This document shows, in pieces, positions 43,354-51,768 of a DNA stretch of 64,000 nt (the stretch's first letter is position 1; the number at the start of each line of letters is the position of its first letter). This DNA is from Curtobacterium flaccumfaciens (GTDB lineage Bacteria > Actinomycetota > Actinomycetes > Actinomycetales > Microbacteriaceae), in contig NZ_SNVW01000001.1 of assembly GCF_004361695.1 (NCBI RefSeq), forward strand, positions 496,001-560,000. Reading direction: 5' to 3'. A program made the translations under genes and the position numbers. The notes beneath the pieces are model-generated. The model ran no database searches. It worked only from the letters and a program-made list of their open reading frames with translations, and was not told the DNA's origin.

Positions 43354-45867
43354 ATGACCCAGACCGCGACCGCACCCGCGGCACCGACGACCTCGTCGAA
43401 CGCCGTGATGAACCACCGGCAGATCCTGCTGGTGATCTACGGCCTGATGGCCGGCATGTTCCTCGGCGCACTCGACCAGACGATCGTCGGCACCGCGATC
43501 CGCACCATCGGCGACGACCTGCACGGGCTCGACCAGCAGGCGTGGGTGACGACGGGCTACCTCATCGCCTCGACGATCACCACGCCGATCTACGGCAAGC
43601 TGTCCGACATCTTCGGCCGGCGCCCGCTGTTCCTCACCGCGATCGGCATCTTCATCGTCGGCTCGTTCGCGGCATCGTTCTCGACGTCGATGCTCATGCT
43701 CGCCGGGTTCCGTGCGCTGCAGGGCCTCGGCGCGGGTGGCCTGATGTCCCTGCCGCTGGCGATCATGGGCGACATGCTCGCTCCCCGCGAGCGGGCGAAG
43801 TACCAGGGGTACTTCCTCGCCGTGTTCGGCATCTCGAGCGTCATCGGCCCGCTCGTCGGCGGCGTCTTCGCCGGCTCGGGCGAGCTGCTCTTCATCTCCG
43901 GCTGGCGCTGGGTCTTCCTGATCAACGTGCCGATCGGCATCATCGCGCTGTTCATGGTGCTGACGTTCCTGCACCTGCCGAAGTTCGGGAACCGCGGGAA
44001 GCCCCGCATCGACTGGTGGGGCGCGACCCTCGTCATCGTCACGCTCGTCCCGCTGCTCCTCATCGCCGAGCAGGGTCGCGAGTGGGGCTGGGACTCCGCG
44101 GCGGCCTTCGCCTGCTACGGCATCGGTGCGGCCGGGCTCGTGGCGTTCATCCTCGTCGAGCGCGCCATGAAGGACGACGCGATCCTGCCGCTGAAGCTGT
44201 TCGGCTCGCGGGTGTTCTCGATGTCGGCGGTGCTGTCCGTCCTGGTCGGCTTCGGCATGTTCGGCGCGATGCTGACCATCCCGCTGTACCTGCAGATCGT
44301 GAAGGGCGTCACGCCGACCGAGTCCGGCTTCGCGATGCTGCCGATGGTGCTCGGTCTGATGATCTCCTCGATCGCGTCCGGGCAGATCATCTCGAGGACC
44401 GGCAACTACCAGGTCTTCCCGATCACCGGCACGGCCTTCACGGCCATCGGCTTCACCGTGCTCACCTTCCTCACCGCCGACCGGCCGCTGTGGTTCCTCA
44501 TGCTCGGCATGTTCGGCATCGGCCTCGGGCTCGGGCAGCTCATGCAGACCCTGACCCTGGCGGCGCAGAACTCCGTCAGCCCGCGGGACATCGGCGTCGC
44601 GACCAGTGCGGCCACCTTCTTCCGCCAGATCGGCGGCACCATGGGCACCGCCGTGCTGCTCTCGGTGCTGTTCACCCTGATGCCGACGAACATCACCACG
44701 GCGATGCAGAACGAGAGCGACCTCAAGCCCGCGCTCAACGCCGCCCTCACCCCCTCGGTCGCGAACGCCGCCGACAACAAGGGCGTGATGGACCAGATCT
44801 GGAACAAGATCGTCGACCCGGTGAAGCAGAACGTGCAGGACGGCCTCAACAAGGGCGCCGTGCAGGCCAAGGAAGCAGCCGACGCCGCCGTGACGAAGCA
44901 GGTCACCGCCGCCGTGCAGCAGCAGGTCGCCGCCGGACAGGTCCCCGCTGCCTCGGCCGACGCGGTCATCGCGGAGCAGGTCGCCGCGGCGAAGCCGGCC
45001 GCCGAGCAGCAGGCGCTCGAGACCGCGGCGTCGAAGGCGAACGCCGAGGTGGTCGACGGCACGCTGCAGGTCGACTACTCGAACGCCGACCAGCGGTCGA
45101 ACGTCGTCGACGAGGTCGCTCCGACGCTCGTCAAGCAGCTCAAGAGCGGTGACTCGAGCGCGAACTCGTCGTCCAGCTCCGCGACGAGCGACACCTCGTT
45201 CCTCAACGGCGCCGACAAGCGTCTGACCCGTCCGTTCCTCGTCGGGTTCAGCGACTCCGCGGTCGTCGTCTACTGGGTCGGCCTCGCGGTGATCCTGCTC
45301 GCGTTCGTCCTCACGTGGTTCTTCCGGGTGCCGCCGCTCCGCAAGGTCTCGGCCCTGCAGGAGCAGGCGAACGCCGCCAAGGACGACGCCGACCGGCTAT
45401 CCGTCGACGCCCAGCGGGCCGCCGCGGACACCGGGTCGCTCGTCTCGCCCGACACCGGGTCCATGGCGGTCGTGCCGACCTCGCCGGACGTCCCGTCGCA
45501 GCCCCGGTCCGCCGGTTCCGCGGTCGGGTCGGGTCAGCCTGGAGGCACGGCCTCCTCCGCCACGTCGGCACCGTCCCACGCGTCCCCCGCTCCGGCGACC
45601 GGCCCTGCCGACACGGCACCGGCCGACACGGCACCGGCCGACGCCACGCGTGCGCCACTGCCGAACGCGACCACGCACGGCGCGCACTCCGCCGCCGCCC
45701 CGGTCGATGAGCCACCCACCACCACCGGTGCCATCCGGACCCGGGCTGCCCACGCCGCTGCGACGCTCGTCGACGCGACCGCGGAACCGACCGCAGCGGA
45801 CGCGGCGGACCCGAGCCGCGCCTCCCGGCCGGACGAGCACGCGCACGGCCGCCACTCGGCCGAGTAG
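43354..45867 (+). CDS. DHA2 (14-helix) MFS drug exporter with long C-terminal extension
   Basis: An 837-residue EmrB/QacA-type proton antiporter. Motifs: FLGALDQTIVGTAIRTIGDD, GKLSDIFGRRPLF, GPLVGGVFAG and GWRWVFLINVPIG. About 14 helices are spread over residues 20-680. An unusual 130-residue helical, Ala/Gln/Val-rich loop (about 450-590) lies before the last helix. A disordered Ala/Pro/Thr-rich cytoplasmic tail of about 170 residues follows. The usual family length is about 480-530. ATG 43354 was chosen over an in-frame ATG at 43288, which would place the operator inside the gene. Confidence 0.88.
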   Translation: MTQTATAPAAPTTSSNAVMNHRQILLVIYGLMAGMFLGALDQTIVGTAIRTIGDDLHGLDQQAWVTTGYLIASTITTPIYGKLSDIFGRRPLFLTAIGIFIVGSFAASFSTSMLMLAGFRALQGLGAGGLMSLPLAIMGDMLAPRERAKYQGYFLAVFGISSVIGPLVGGVFAGSGELLFISGWRWVFLINVPIGIIALFMVLTFLHLPKFGNRGKPRIDWWGATLVIVTLVPLLLIAEQGREWGWDSAAAFACYGIGAAGLVAFILVERAMKDDAILPLKLFGSRVFSMSAVLSVLVGFGMFGAMLTIPLYLQIVKGVTPTESGFAMLPMVLGLMISSIASGQIISRTGNYQVFPITGTAFTAIGFTVLTFLTADRPLWFLMLGMFGIGLGLGQLMQTLTLAAQNSVSPRDIGVATSAATFFRQIGGTMGTAVLLSVLFTLMPTNITTAMQNESDLKPALNAALTPSVANAADNKGVMDQIWNKIVDPVKQNVQDGLNKGAVQAKEAADAAVTKQVTAAVQQQVAAGQVPAASADAVIAEQVAAAKPAAEQQALETAASKANAEVVDGTLQVDYSNADQRSNVVDEVAPTLVKQLKSGDSSANSSSSSATSDTSFLNGADKRLTRPFLVGFSDSAVVVYWVGLAVILLAFVLTWFFRVPPLRKVSALQEQANAAKDDADRLSVDAQRAAADTGSLVSPDTGSMAVVPTSPDVPSQPRSAGSAVGSGQPGGTASSATSAPSHASPAPATGPADTAPADTAPADATRAPLPNATTHGAHSAAAPVDEPPTTTGAIRTRAAHAAATLVDATAEPTAADAADPSRASRPDEHAHGRHSAE

Positions 45868-45937
45868 CCGACCGACTGCCGGGCCCGCCCGTCCGCGCCC
45901 GCCAGTCGGGCGCCCGCCAGTCGGGACCTTCCGACTC

Positions 45938-46046
45938 GGAACGACGAGGTCGCTGTCGTACGACAGCGACCTCGTCGTCGCTGCGCGCCTGCAACTGTTG
46001 CCGCCGCGGGGGAACGACGTGCTCGATGTCGTACGACGTCGGCGCT
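45938..46046. repeat. Intergenic nested-palindrome element, copy 2
   Basis: It opens with GGAACGAC like copy 1. A 38-bp perfect palindrome centred on TCGTACGA follows (45941-45978), then CTGCAACTGTTG with a CCGCGGGGG run, a second GGAACGAC, and a shorter imperfect palindrome around 46025-46040. The order of parts matches 25700-25817, while the stems have changed in compensatory fashion. The rest of the 296-bp gap holds GCCAGTCGGG repeats and no gene. Confidence 0.75.
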
Positions 46047-46163
46047 GTCGCTCGTTGCGCACGCGCGTCCGCGCGTCCGCGCGTCTCGGAGCGCACCCGA
46101 CCGCGTCGGAGCGCCCGTTCGTGAGGCCGGTCGAGCGCGTCCGCGCGCGTCGACCCGCCCGCG

Positions 46164-47123
46164 TCAGCCCGTGGAGGCGGCGGACGGTCCCACGATCTCG
46201 AACGACGCACCGGGCAGCCGACGACGCATGACGTCGACCGCGACCGGGTTGTCGTCGACCAGCACGAACCGTCGGCCGAGCGCCCGGGCGACCGCACCCG
46301 TCGTGCCGCTGCCGGCGAAGAAGTCGAGGACCCAGTCCCCCTCGCGCGACGACGCCTGCACGATCCTCCGCAGCACGCCCTCGGGCTTCTGCGTCGGGTA
46401 GCCGGTCTTCTCCTTGCCGGTCGGCGACACGATCGTGTGCCACCAGACATCGGTCGGCAGCTTGCCGCGCTCCCGCTTCTCGGGGGTGACGAGGCCGGGT
46501 GCCATGTACGGCTCACGGTCGACGGCCGCGGAGTCGAACCAGTACCGCGCCGGATCCTTCACGTAGGCCAGGATCGTGTCGTGCTTCGTCGGCCAGCGGG
46601 AGCGGGACTTCGCGCCGAAGTCGTACGCCCAGACGATCTCGTTGAGGAACGCGTCACGGCCGAATAGCGCGTCGAGCAGGACCTTGGCGTAGTGCGCCTC
46701 GCGGTAGTCGAGGTGCAGGTACAGGGTGCCGTCGTCGGCGAGGAGTCGCCAGGCCTCGAGCAGCCGCGGCTCGAGGAACGACCAGTAGTCGTCGAACCGG
46801 TCGTCGAAGCGCATGAGGTCGCCGCGGATCCGCTCGTACGTGCGCCCGCGGAAGCCGGTGACGCGGGTCTCGGGGCGGGCGCGCGGGGGTGCTGCGGGCT
46901 CGGGCGCCATGCCGCCGGACGCCGCGACCGCCGTGTCGGACGTCACGACCGCCGTGTCGGACGTCGCGACCGCCGCGCTCGCGTGGCGCCGCTGGTACCG
47001 GCCGGTGTTGAACGGCGGGTCGAGGTAGACGAGCGTGAAGGAGCCGTCCGCCAGGGTCGGCAGGACATCGAGGTTGTCCCCGAGGACCACCCGGTCCGGA
47101 CCGCGATCGTCTCCGCTCTGCAC
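46164..47123 (-). CDS. Site-specific DNA methyltransferase (beta-class, amino-MTase)
   Basis: A 319-residue adenine-N6 or cytosine-N4 methyltransferase. Catalytic motif IV is YLDPPFNTG near residue 35, and AdoMet motif I is DFFAGSGTTGAVA near residue 280, the order of beta-class enzymes. TGYPTQKPEGVLRRI is also typical. Just after motif IV is a low-complexity insert with tandem ATSDTAV/VTSDTAV units. No restriction endonuclease is adjacent, so it appears orphan. The GTG at 47123 was chosen; an ATG at about 47203 would overlap the divergent gene start. Confidence 0.85.
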   Translation of the reverse strand: MQSGDDRGPDRVVLGDNLDVLPTLADGSFTLVYLDPPFNTGRYQRRHASAAVATSDTAVVTSDTAVAASGGMAPEPAAPPRARPETRVTGFRGRTYERIRGDLMRFDDRFDDYWSFLEPRLLEAWRLLADDGTLYLHLDYREAHYAKVLLDALFGRDAFLNEIVWAYDFGAKSRSRWPTKHDTILAYVKDPARYWFDSAAVDREPYMAPGLVTPEKRERGKLPTDVWWHTIVSPTGKEKTGYPTQKPEGVLRRIVQASSREGDWVLDFFAGSGTTGAVARALGRRFVLVDDNPVAVDVMRRRLPGASFEIVGPSAASTG

Positions 47124-47186
47124 GGCTCCATTGTGGTCCAGGACAGCAGGGGCGCCGGTCCACAGCGTGCGGTGCGGCAGCCGGGG

Positions 47187-47192
47187 TATCTT
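47187..47192 (+). promoter_or_regulatory. -10 box for leaderless GNAT gene
   Basis: TATCTT ends seven bases before ATG 47200. Confidence 0.55.
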
Positions 47193-47199
47193 CGCCGCC

Positions 47200-47484
47200 A
47201 TGGCAGCACCCGAGGTCCGCAACGACACCGACAAGCAGCAGTACTCCCTCGTCGAGGACGGCGAGGTCATCGGCTTCGCCGCGTACGAAGTCGACGGCGA
47301 CGAGATCCGCTTCGTGCACACCGAGGTCGACCCGGCGCACCGTGGCGGCGGCCACGCGTCGATCCTGGTCGAGCACGCGCTCGACGACGTCCGATCCGGA
47401 TCGCTCCGCGTCGTGCCGCAGTGCAGCTACGTCAAGGCGTGGATCGAGAAGCACCCGGACTACCAGGAGCTCACGACCCGCTGA
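47200..47484 (+). CDS. Small GNAT-type N-acetyltransferase (YjdJ/NATD1-like)
   Basis: A 94-residue minimal acetyltransferase. The core is IRFVHTEVDPAHRGGGHASILVEHAL, with acetyl-CoA binding loop RGGGHA, and the C-terminus is VVPQCSYVKAWIEKHPDY. This matches the compact YjdJ/NATD1 type. The acceptor is unknown. Confidence 0.88.
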   Translation: MAAPEVRNDTDKQQYSLVEDGEVIGFAAYEVDGDEIRFVHTEVDPAHRGGGHASILVEHALDDVRSGSLRVVPQCSYVKAWIEKHPDYQELTTR

Positions 47485-47521
47485 CCCGATCCGCTGAGCC
47501 GATCCGGCCCGTCGCCGCAGC

Positions 47522-47851
47522 TCAGTAGCTGCGGTCGTGCGTGCCGGCGCGGGCCTCGTGCCGCCCGGCGCTCCGCACCGCCGGCACCTTGATGAGCACG
47601 CTGCCGCTGAGCAGGTCGTGGTCGTCGTCCGCCGGTGTCGGCGCTTCTCTCGGGAGGCGCGACTGCCGCTCGTACTCCGCCTGCGTCTCGTGACGGGTCG
47701 GCGCGAAGACCTCGTCCATCATCGAGATCACGCCGCCGGATCCGCCGCTGCGTGTGGCCTTGTTCGACAGGTCGATCCACCCCACGCGATCGGCGACCCA
47801 CATCACGACGGCCGCGGCGGCCACCGCCCCCAGGAGGATCAACCAGTTCAC
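47522..47851 (-). CDS. Single-pass membrane protein of unknown function
   Basis: A 109-residue protein with one N-terminal helix (NWLILLGAVAAAAVVMWVAD) and a hydrophilic, partly disordered tail (MMDEVFAPTRHETQAEYERQ). No family recognised. GTG start with TAGCCT seven bases upstream. It converges with the GNAT gene and is divergent from the AAA ATPase gene. Confidence 0.7.
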   Translation of the reverse strand: MNWLILLGAVAAAAVVMWVADRVGWIDLSNKATRSGGSGGVISMMDEVFAPTRHETQAEYERQSRLPREAPTPADDDHDLLSGSVLIKVPAVRSAGRHEARAGTHDRSY

Positions 47852-47858
47852 GCTGACG

Positions 47859-47864
47859 AGGCTA
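47859..47864 (-). promoter_or_regulatory. -10 box for leaderless membrane protein gene
   Basis: Minus-strand TAGCCT ends seven bases before GTG 47851. Confidence 0.5.
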
Positions 47865-47971
47865 CGTGGGCTGTCGGAGGCCGACATCAGCCGCGCGGGG
47901 GATCCTCGCGATCCACAGACGTCGTCCTGCAGGACGATGCCCGCTCCGGGGGCACGTGCCAAGATGACGAC

Positions 47972-49534
47972 GTGCTCGACGACGCAGACCGTGACCTGAT
48001 GCGGGCCTTCGCCCGCTACATCGAGAAGGCGAACGAACTCGCCGCCTCCGAGCAGCAGGCGGTGCTCACGCCCGTCGGCGAACGGATCCGCGAGCACCTC
48101 GGCGTCGACCCGCAGTCCGTCCCCGTGGTCACCGAGGAGTTCCCCGACCACCGGCTCGTCGACGCGGACATCGCACTCGAGGAACTCGCTGGCACCGCGG
48201 CGGACGCGCTCGTCGGCATCGCCGGTGACGACAGCCGCTTCCACAGCTCGGTGAGCGAGCTCGTCGCCAACCCGCACACCCGTTGGACCACGGGCCCGGT
48301 GAGCTACGCGCCGCGGGCGACCAGCGCCGACGACACGCGTCGGGTGGTCTCGTTCGGCCTGCGGTTCCTGACGTTCGACGGCGCCCCGGTGGCGGTCGTC
48401 CAGCGGTCGGCGAAGCCCGAGTACGGCCGTGCGCAGGCGACGCTCGAGATCCTCGCCGCCGACCAGGACGCCGGCAGCGCCTTCCTGCTGCGGCTCCGCG
48501 CCCTCATGATCGAGCGGAGCGTCCTGCGCGGCCAGGTGCTGTCGTTCGTGCAGTCCGAGTACGGGTCCGACGCCGGCGCGACGTTCCTCCGACGCCCCGA
48601 GGTCGGCGCCGACGACGTCGTGCTGAGCGACGGCGTGCTCGACGAGGTCGTGGACCACGTCGTCGGGATCGGCGAGCAGCGTGATGCGCTCCTCGCGGCA
48701 GGCCAGCACCTCAAGCGCGGGGTGCTGCTCTACGGCCCGCCCGGCACCGGGAAGACGCTCACCATCCGCCACCTGCTGGCTCGGACCCCCGGCGTGACGG
48801 CGATCCTGCTCACCGGGTCGAGCATCCGGGCGATCGGCTCCGCTGCCGAGATCGCCCGCACGTTCCAGCCGTCGATCGTCGTCCTCGAGGACATCGACCT
48901 CGTCGCCATGGAGCGGCACAGCTCCCCGCAGCCGCTCCTGTTCGAGGTGCTCGACGCCCTCGACGGACTCGACGGCGACGCGGACGTGGCGTTCGTGATG
49001 ACGACGAACCGGGTGTCCGTGCTCGAACGCGCCCTGGCCGATCGCCCCGGTCGGGTGGACCTGGCCGTCGAGATCCCCTTGCCCCAACTACCCGAACGGG
49101 TGCGGCTGTTCCGCCGGTACGCCGCGGCGCTGCCGTTCTCCGACGCGGCCCTGTCCGAGGCGGCCGAGCGAGCGGAGGGCACCACCGGGTCGTTCGCGAA
49201 GGAGCTCATGCGGCGGAGCGTCCTCGCGGCGGCACTGCGTGACGCCGAGCCGTCGGACGTCGACCTCCGTGCTGCGCTCGACTCCCTGCTCACCGAGCGG
49301 TCGGCGCTGACGCGGAAGCTGCTCGGCACCCGGACGGGCGGCGAGCACGACGAGGACGACGAGCACGACGAGGACCCCGACGAGGTCACCTATTCGGGCT
49401 CGTACGTGGCCGTCGCGCCCCTCGCGCACACCACGTTCGCCCCGGGCCCGATGCAGAGCCGACTCGACGTGACCCTGCGGTCACCCGAGGACGACGACGA
49501 CATCGACGACGAGGACCGCTCCCGCGAACGGTGA
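47972..49534 (+). CDS. AAA-family ATPase
   Basis: A 520-residue protein with one AAA module at about residues 245-400: Walker A LLYGPPGTGKTLTI, Walker B IVVLEDIDLV, sensor-1 TTNR and arginine-finger region DRPGRVD. The N-terminal 230 residues are a mixed substrate domain that I cannot assign. The C-terminus ends in an acidic linker (EHDEDDEHDEDPDE) and disordered tail. Similar to Cdc48-like or 26S-like bacterial AAA proteins; substrate unknown. The GTG start is preceded by a weak -10-like sequence. Confidence 0.82.
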   Translation: MLDDADRDLMRAFARYIEKANELAASEQQAVLTPVGERIREHLGVDPQSVPVVTEEFPDHRLVDADIALEELAGTAADALVGIAGDDSRFHSSVSELVANPHTRWTTGPVSYAPRATSADDTRRVVSFGLRFLTFDGAPVAVVQRSAKPEYGRAQATLEILAADQDAGSAFLLRLRALMIERSVLRGQVLSFVQSEYGSDAGATFLRRPEVGADDVVLSDGVLDEVVDHVVGIGEQRDALLAAGQHLKRGVLLYGPPGTGKTLTIRHLLARTPGVTAILLTGSSIRAIGSAAEIARTFQPSIVVLEDIDLVAMERHSSPQPLLFEVLDALDGLDGDADVAFVMTTNRVSVLERALADRPGRVDLAVEIPLPQLPERVRLFRRYAAALPFSDAALSEAAERAEGTTGSFAKELMRRSVLAAALRDAEPSDVDLRAALDSLLTERSALTRKLLGTRTGGEHDEDDEHDEDPDEVTYSGSYVAVAPLAHTTFAPGPMQSRLDVTLRSPEDDDDIDDEDRSRER

Positions 49535-50584
49535 TCAGGGAACGCGCTCGAGCCACTCCTGCGTCGCGAACTTCGTCCGCACGAGTTCCTGGGCCCGCGC
49601 CCGCTCGGCCTCGGTCACGTGCCCCTCGTGCGCGCCGTAGAGCTTCGTGAACGTGCCCTTCAGCCGCTCGATGATCTCGGCGCGACTCAGCCCGGTCTGG
49701 GACCGCAGCGGGTCGACACGCTTCGCCGCGCTCGTGGTCCCCTTGTCGCTCATCTTCTCGCGCCCGATCCGGAGGACCTGCACCATCTTCTCGCCGTCCA
49801 TGTCGTAGCTCATGGTGGCGTGGTGGAGCAGCGATCCGGTGCCGAGGCGCTTCTGGGCGGCGCCGCCGATCTTCCCCTTCGTCGAGGAGATGTCGTTGAG
49901 CGGCTGGTAGTACGCCTCGATGCCGAGGGACTTCAGCGCCTCGATCACCCACTCGTCGAGGTACGCGTACGAGTCGGCGAAGGTCATGCCCTGCACGAGG
50001 TCGGTCGGCACGTAGAGCGAGTACGAGATGATCGCGCCGGCGTCCATGAACATCGCGCCGCCGCCGGAGATCCGCCGCACGACCTCGACGCCGTACTTCG
50101 CCGCGCCCTCCGGGTCCACTTCGTTCTTGAGCGACTGGAAGGACCCGATGACGACGGCCGGCTGGTCCCACTCCCAGATGCGCAGGGTCGGACCGCGGCG
50201 GCCAGCGCCCACCTCTTCGGTGAGGACCTGGTCGAGGGCGAGGTGCTCGTTCGGGCTGATCGGCCCCTCGTGGACGATCTCCCAGTCGTACTCCTGCCAC
50301 GTGCTCGCGCGGGACAGCGCCCGGCGGACGGCGACGCCGACGGACTCGGGGGTGAAGCCGAGGAGCACGGCGTCCTCCGGCAGGGCGGCTCGGACGGCCG
50401 TGGCGATGCCGGCAGCGTCGGTGGTCGCCGGCAGGCCGTTCACCGCCTGGTCGATGCGCGGCAGCGCGTCGTCGGGTTCGAGGAAGAAGTCCCCCGCCAG
50501 ACGGAACTCGTGGATGACGCCGTCGACGACCTCGAGGTCGACGACGACCAGCTTGCCCCCGGGGACCTTGTACTCACCGTGCAT
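49535..50584 (-). CDS. lplA: Lipoate-protein ligase A family protein
   Basis: A 349-residue enzyme that attaches lipoate (or octanoate) to carrier lysines. An N-terminal accessory domain of about 95 residues (EYKVPGGKLVVVDLEVVDG) precedes the catalytic domain. That domain has VVRRISGGGAMFMDAG (lipoyl-AMP binding) and TKGKIGGAAQKR with the conserved Lys. Its stop abuts the AAA gene stop with no gap. ATG 50584 has a -10 box six bases upstream. Confidence 0.9.
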   Translation of the reverse strand: MHGEYKVPGGKLVVVDLEVVDGVIHEFRLAGDFFLEPDDALPRIDQAVNGLPATTDAAGIATAVRAALPEDAVLLGFTPESVGVAVRRALSRASTWQEYDWEIVHEGPISPNEHLALDQVLTEEVGAGRRGPTLRIWEWDQPAVVIGSFQSLKNEVDPEGAAKYGVEVVRRISGGGAMFMDAGAIISYSLYVPTDLVQGMTFADSYAYLDEWVIEALKSLGIEAYYQPLNDISSTKGKIGGAAQKRLGTGSLLHHATMSYDMDGEKMVQVLRIGREKMSDKGTTSAAKRVDPLRSQTGLSRAEIIERLKGTFTKLYGAHEGHVTEAERARAQELVRTKFATQEWLERVP

Positions 50585-50590
50585 GACGCA

Positions 50591-50596
50591 ACCCTA
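50591..50596 (-). promoter_or_regulatory. -10 box for leaderless lplA
   Basis: Minus-strand TAGGGT ends six bases before ATG 50584. Confidence 0.5.
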
Positions 50597-50640
50597 TTCC
50601 GGGCGGGTGACGGTCCGGCGGTGCGGCCGGAACAGGGCAG

Positions 50641-50678
50641 CCTGAAGGCGCGTGGCGGCGCCGCCACGCGCCTCCAGG
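50641..50678. repeat. 38-bp palindrome carrying the CTGGAGGCGCG motif
   Basis: A near-perfect palindrome without a loop; the only mismatch is at 50645/50674, where the left motif reads CTGAAGGCGCG. It lies between lplA and the hexamer array. Confidence 0.7.
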
Positions 50679-50714
50679 CCCGGTGGGTCGCACCTGCAGA
50701 CCGCCGCCGGTCTC

Positions 50715-50816
50715 GTCAGCGTCCGTGTCAGGGTCAGCGTCAGCGTCAGCGTCAGCGTCAGCGTCAGCGTCAGCGTCAGCGTCAGCGTCAGCGTCAGCGT
50801 CAGCGTCAGCGTCAGC
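50715..50816. repeat. Hexanucleotide array, 17 units of GTCAGC
   Basis: 17 head-to-tail 6-mers; units 2 and 3 are degenerate (GTCCGT, GTCAGG) and the other 15 exact. The last unit contains the stop codon of the downstream hydrolase on the minus strand. It reads as simple dipeptide repeats in every frame and is not a gene. Confidence 0.9.
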
Positions 50817-51681
50817 GGGTCGTCGCCCGGTCCAGCCACGCGACCAGGTCGGCGACCACCTCGTCGCGGTTCGTCTCGTTGTAGACCTCGTGCCGCGCCC
50901 CCTCGTACACCTGCACCGTCACGTCGGAGAGCCGACCCCGCCGCCGGTACGCCTGCGCGAGCCGCTCGACGGAGCGAGGGCCGCCGAGCGGGTCGTCCGA
51001 CCCGACCTGCAGCAGCATCGGCAGGTCGTGCGGGATGCCCCGACGCGGCACCCCGAGCAGCCGCAGCGTGTCCGCCAGACCGAACAGGCCGATGACGTCC
51101 GCCTCGACCGCCAGCGGGTCGACCGCCATCGCGTCGATGACCTTCCGGTCACGGGTGAGCCACTCGAACTTCGTCGGCCCGGACCCCGCGTGCCGGGCGT
51201 TCAGGTCGCCGCTGTTCATCCACCCGGGCAGTCGGTACGCGCTGCCGGAGAGCACGACGCCGTCGTACGACCCGGACGAGGTGTTCACGATCCGCTGGGC
51301 CATGAGCGAGCCCCACGAGTGTCCGAGGAGCACGAGCGGGACGCCCGGGGTGTCCTCCTTCGCGACCGCGGTCATCTGCTCGACCGCTGCGATCGCGGCG
51401 CGCAGGCCACCGGGTCCGAGGCGCCCGAGCTTCGCGTGGTCGCCCTCCCACTGCCCGAGACCGGTGCGCCCGTGCCCGCGGTGGTCGTTCACGTGGACGG
51501 TGTAGCCGGCGCGGACGAGGTCCTGCGCGAGGGGCTCGTAGCGGAGCCCGTGCTCCCCGACGCCGTGCGCGATCTGCACGATGCCCTTCGGTCGCGCCGC
51601 CCGCCAGGTGGAGTAGACGATCTCGACGCCGTACGCGTCGGTGAACGAGGCGTCGCCTCGCGCTGCGGAGAAGGTGGGCAC
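50812..51681 (-). CDS. Alpha/beta hydrolase (monoacylglycerol lipase-like)
   Basis: A 289-residue serine hydrolase. Signatures: VQIAHGVGEHGLRYEPLAQDL, VNDHRGHGRT, nucleophile elbow LLGHSWGSLMAQR, acid Asp in VGSDDPLGG and His in GARHEVYNE. This fits monoacylglycerol lipase or lysophospholipase-type enzymes. GTG 51681 is chosen; upstream sequence is the control region of the phosphate transporter. The stop codon sits in a hexamer repeat unit. Confidence 0.9.
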   Translation of the reverse strand: MPTFSAARGDASFTDAYGVEIVYSTWRAARPKGIVQIAHGVGEHGLRYEPLAQDLVRAGYTVHVNDHRGHGRTGLGQWEGDHAKLGRLGPGGLRAAIAAVEQMTAVAKEDTPGVPLVLLGHSWGSLMAQRIVNTSSGSYDGVVLSGSAYRLPGWMNSGDLNARHAGSGPTKFEWLTRDRKVIDAMAVDPLAVEADVIGLFGLADTLRLLGVPRRGIPHDLPMLLQVGSDDPLGGPRSVERLAQAYRRRGRLSDVTVQVYEGARHEVYNETNRDEVVADLVAWLDRATTR

Positions 51682-51717
51682 GGGTCGATCCTCCCAGATC
51701 GGCAGGCGGTCCAGCCT

Positions 51718-51739
51718 GTTCACCCGGCGTTCACGCAGC
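51718..51739 (+). promoter_or_regulatory. PhoP-type box upstream of phosphate transporter
   Basis: Two adjacent 11-bp direct repeats, GTTCACCCGGC and GTTCACGCAGC, match the actinobacterial PHO-box layout (direct repeat units beginning GTTCA). The box lies 17 bp before the -10 (51756) of the PiT gene, the position of an activator site. Confidence 0.7.
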
Positions 51740-51755
51740 CGGTGCGGCGTGGGCC

Positions 51756-51761
51756 TACCGT
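51756..51761 (+). promoter_or_regulatory. -10 box for leaderless pit gene
   Basis: TACCGT ends seven bases before ATG 51769. Confidence 0.55.
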
Positions 51762-51768
51762 CCCCGGC

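Noticed and set aside
50594-50839. Frame encoding Leu-Thr dipeptide repeats
   Set aside because: Translation of the hexanucleotide array; no independent start or conserved flanks.
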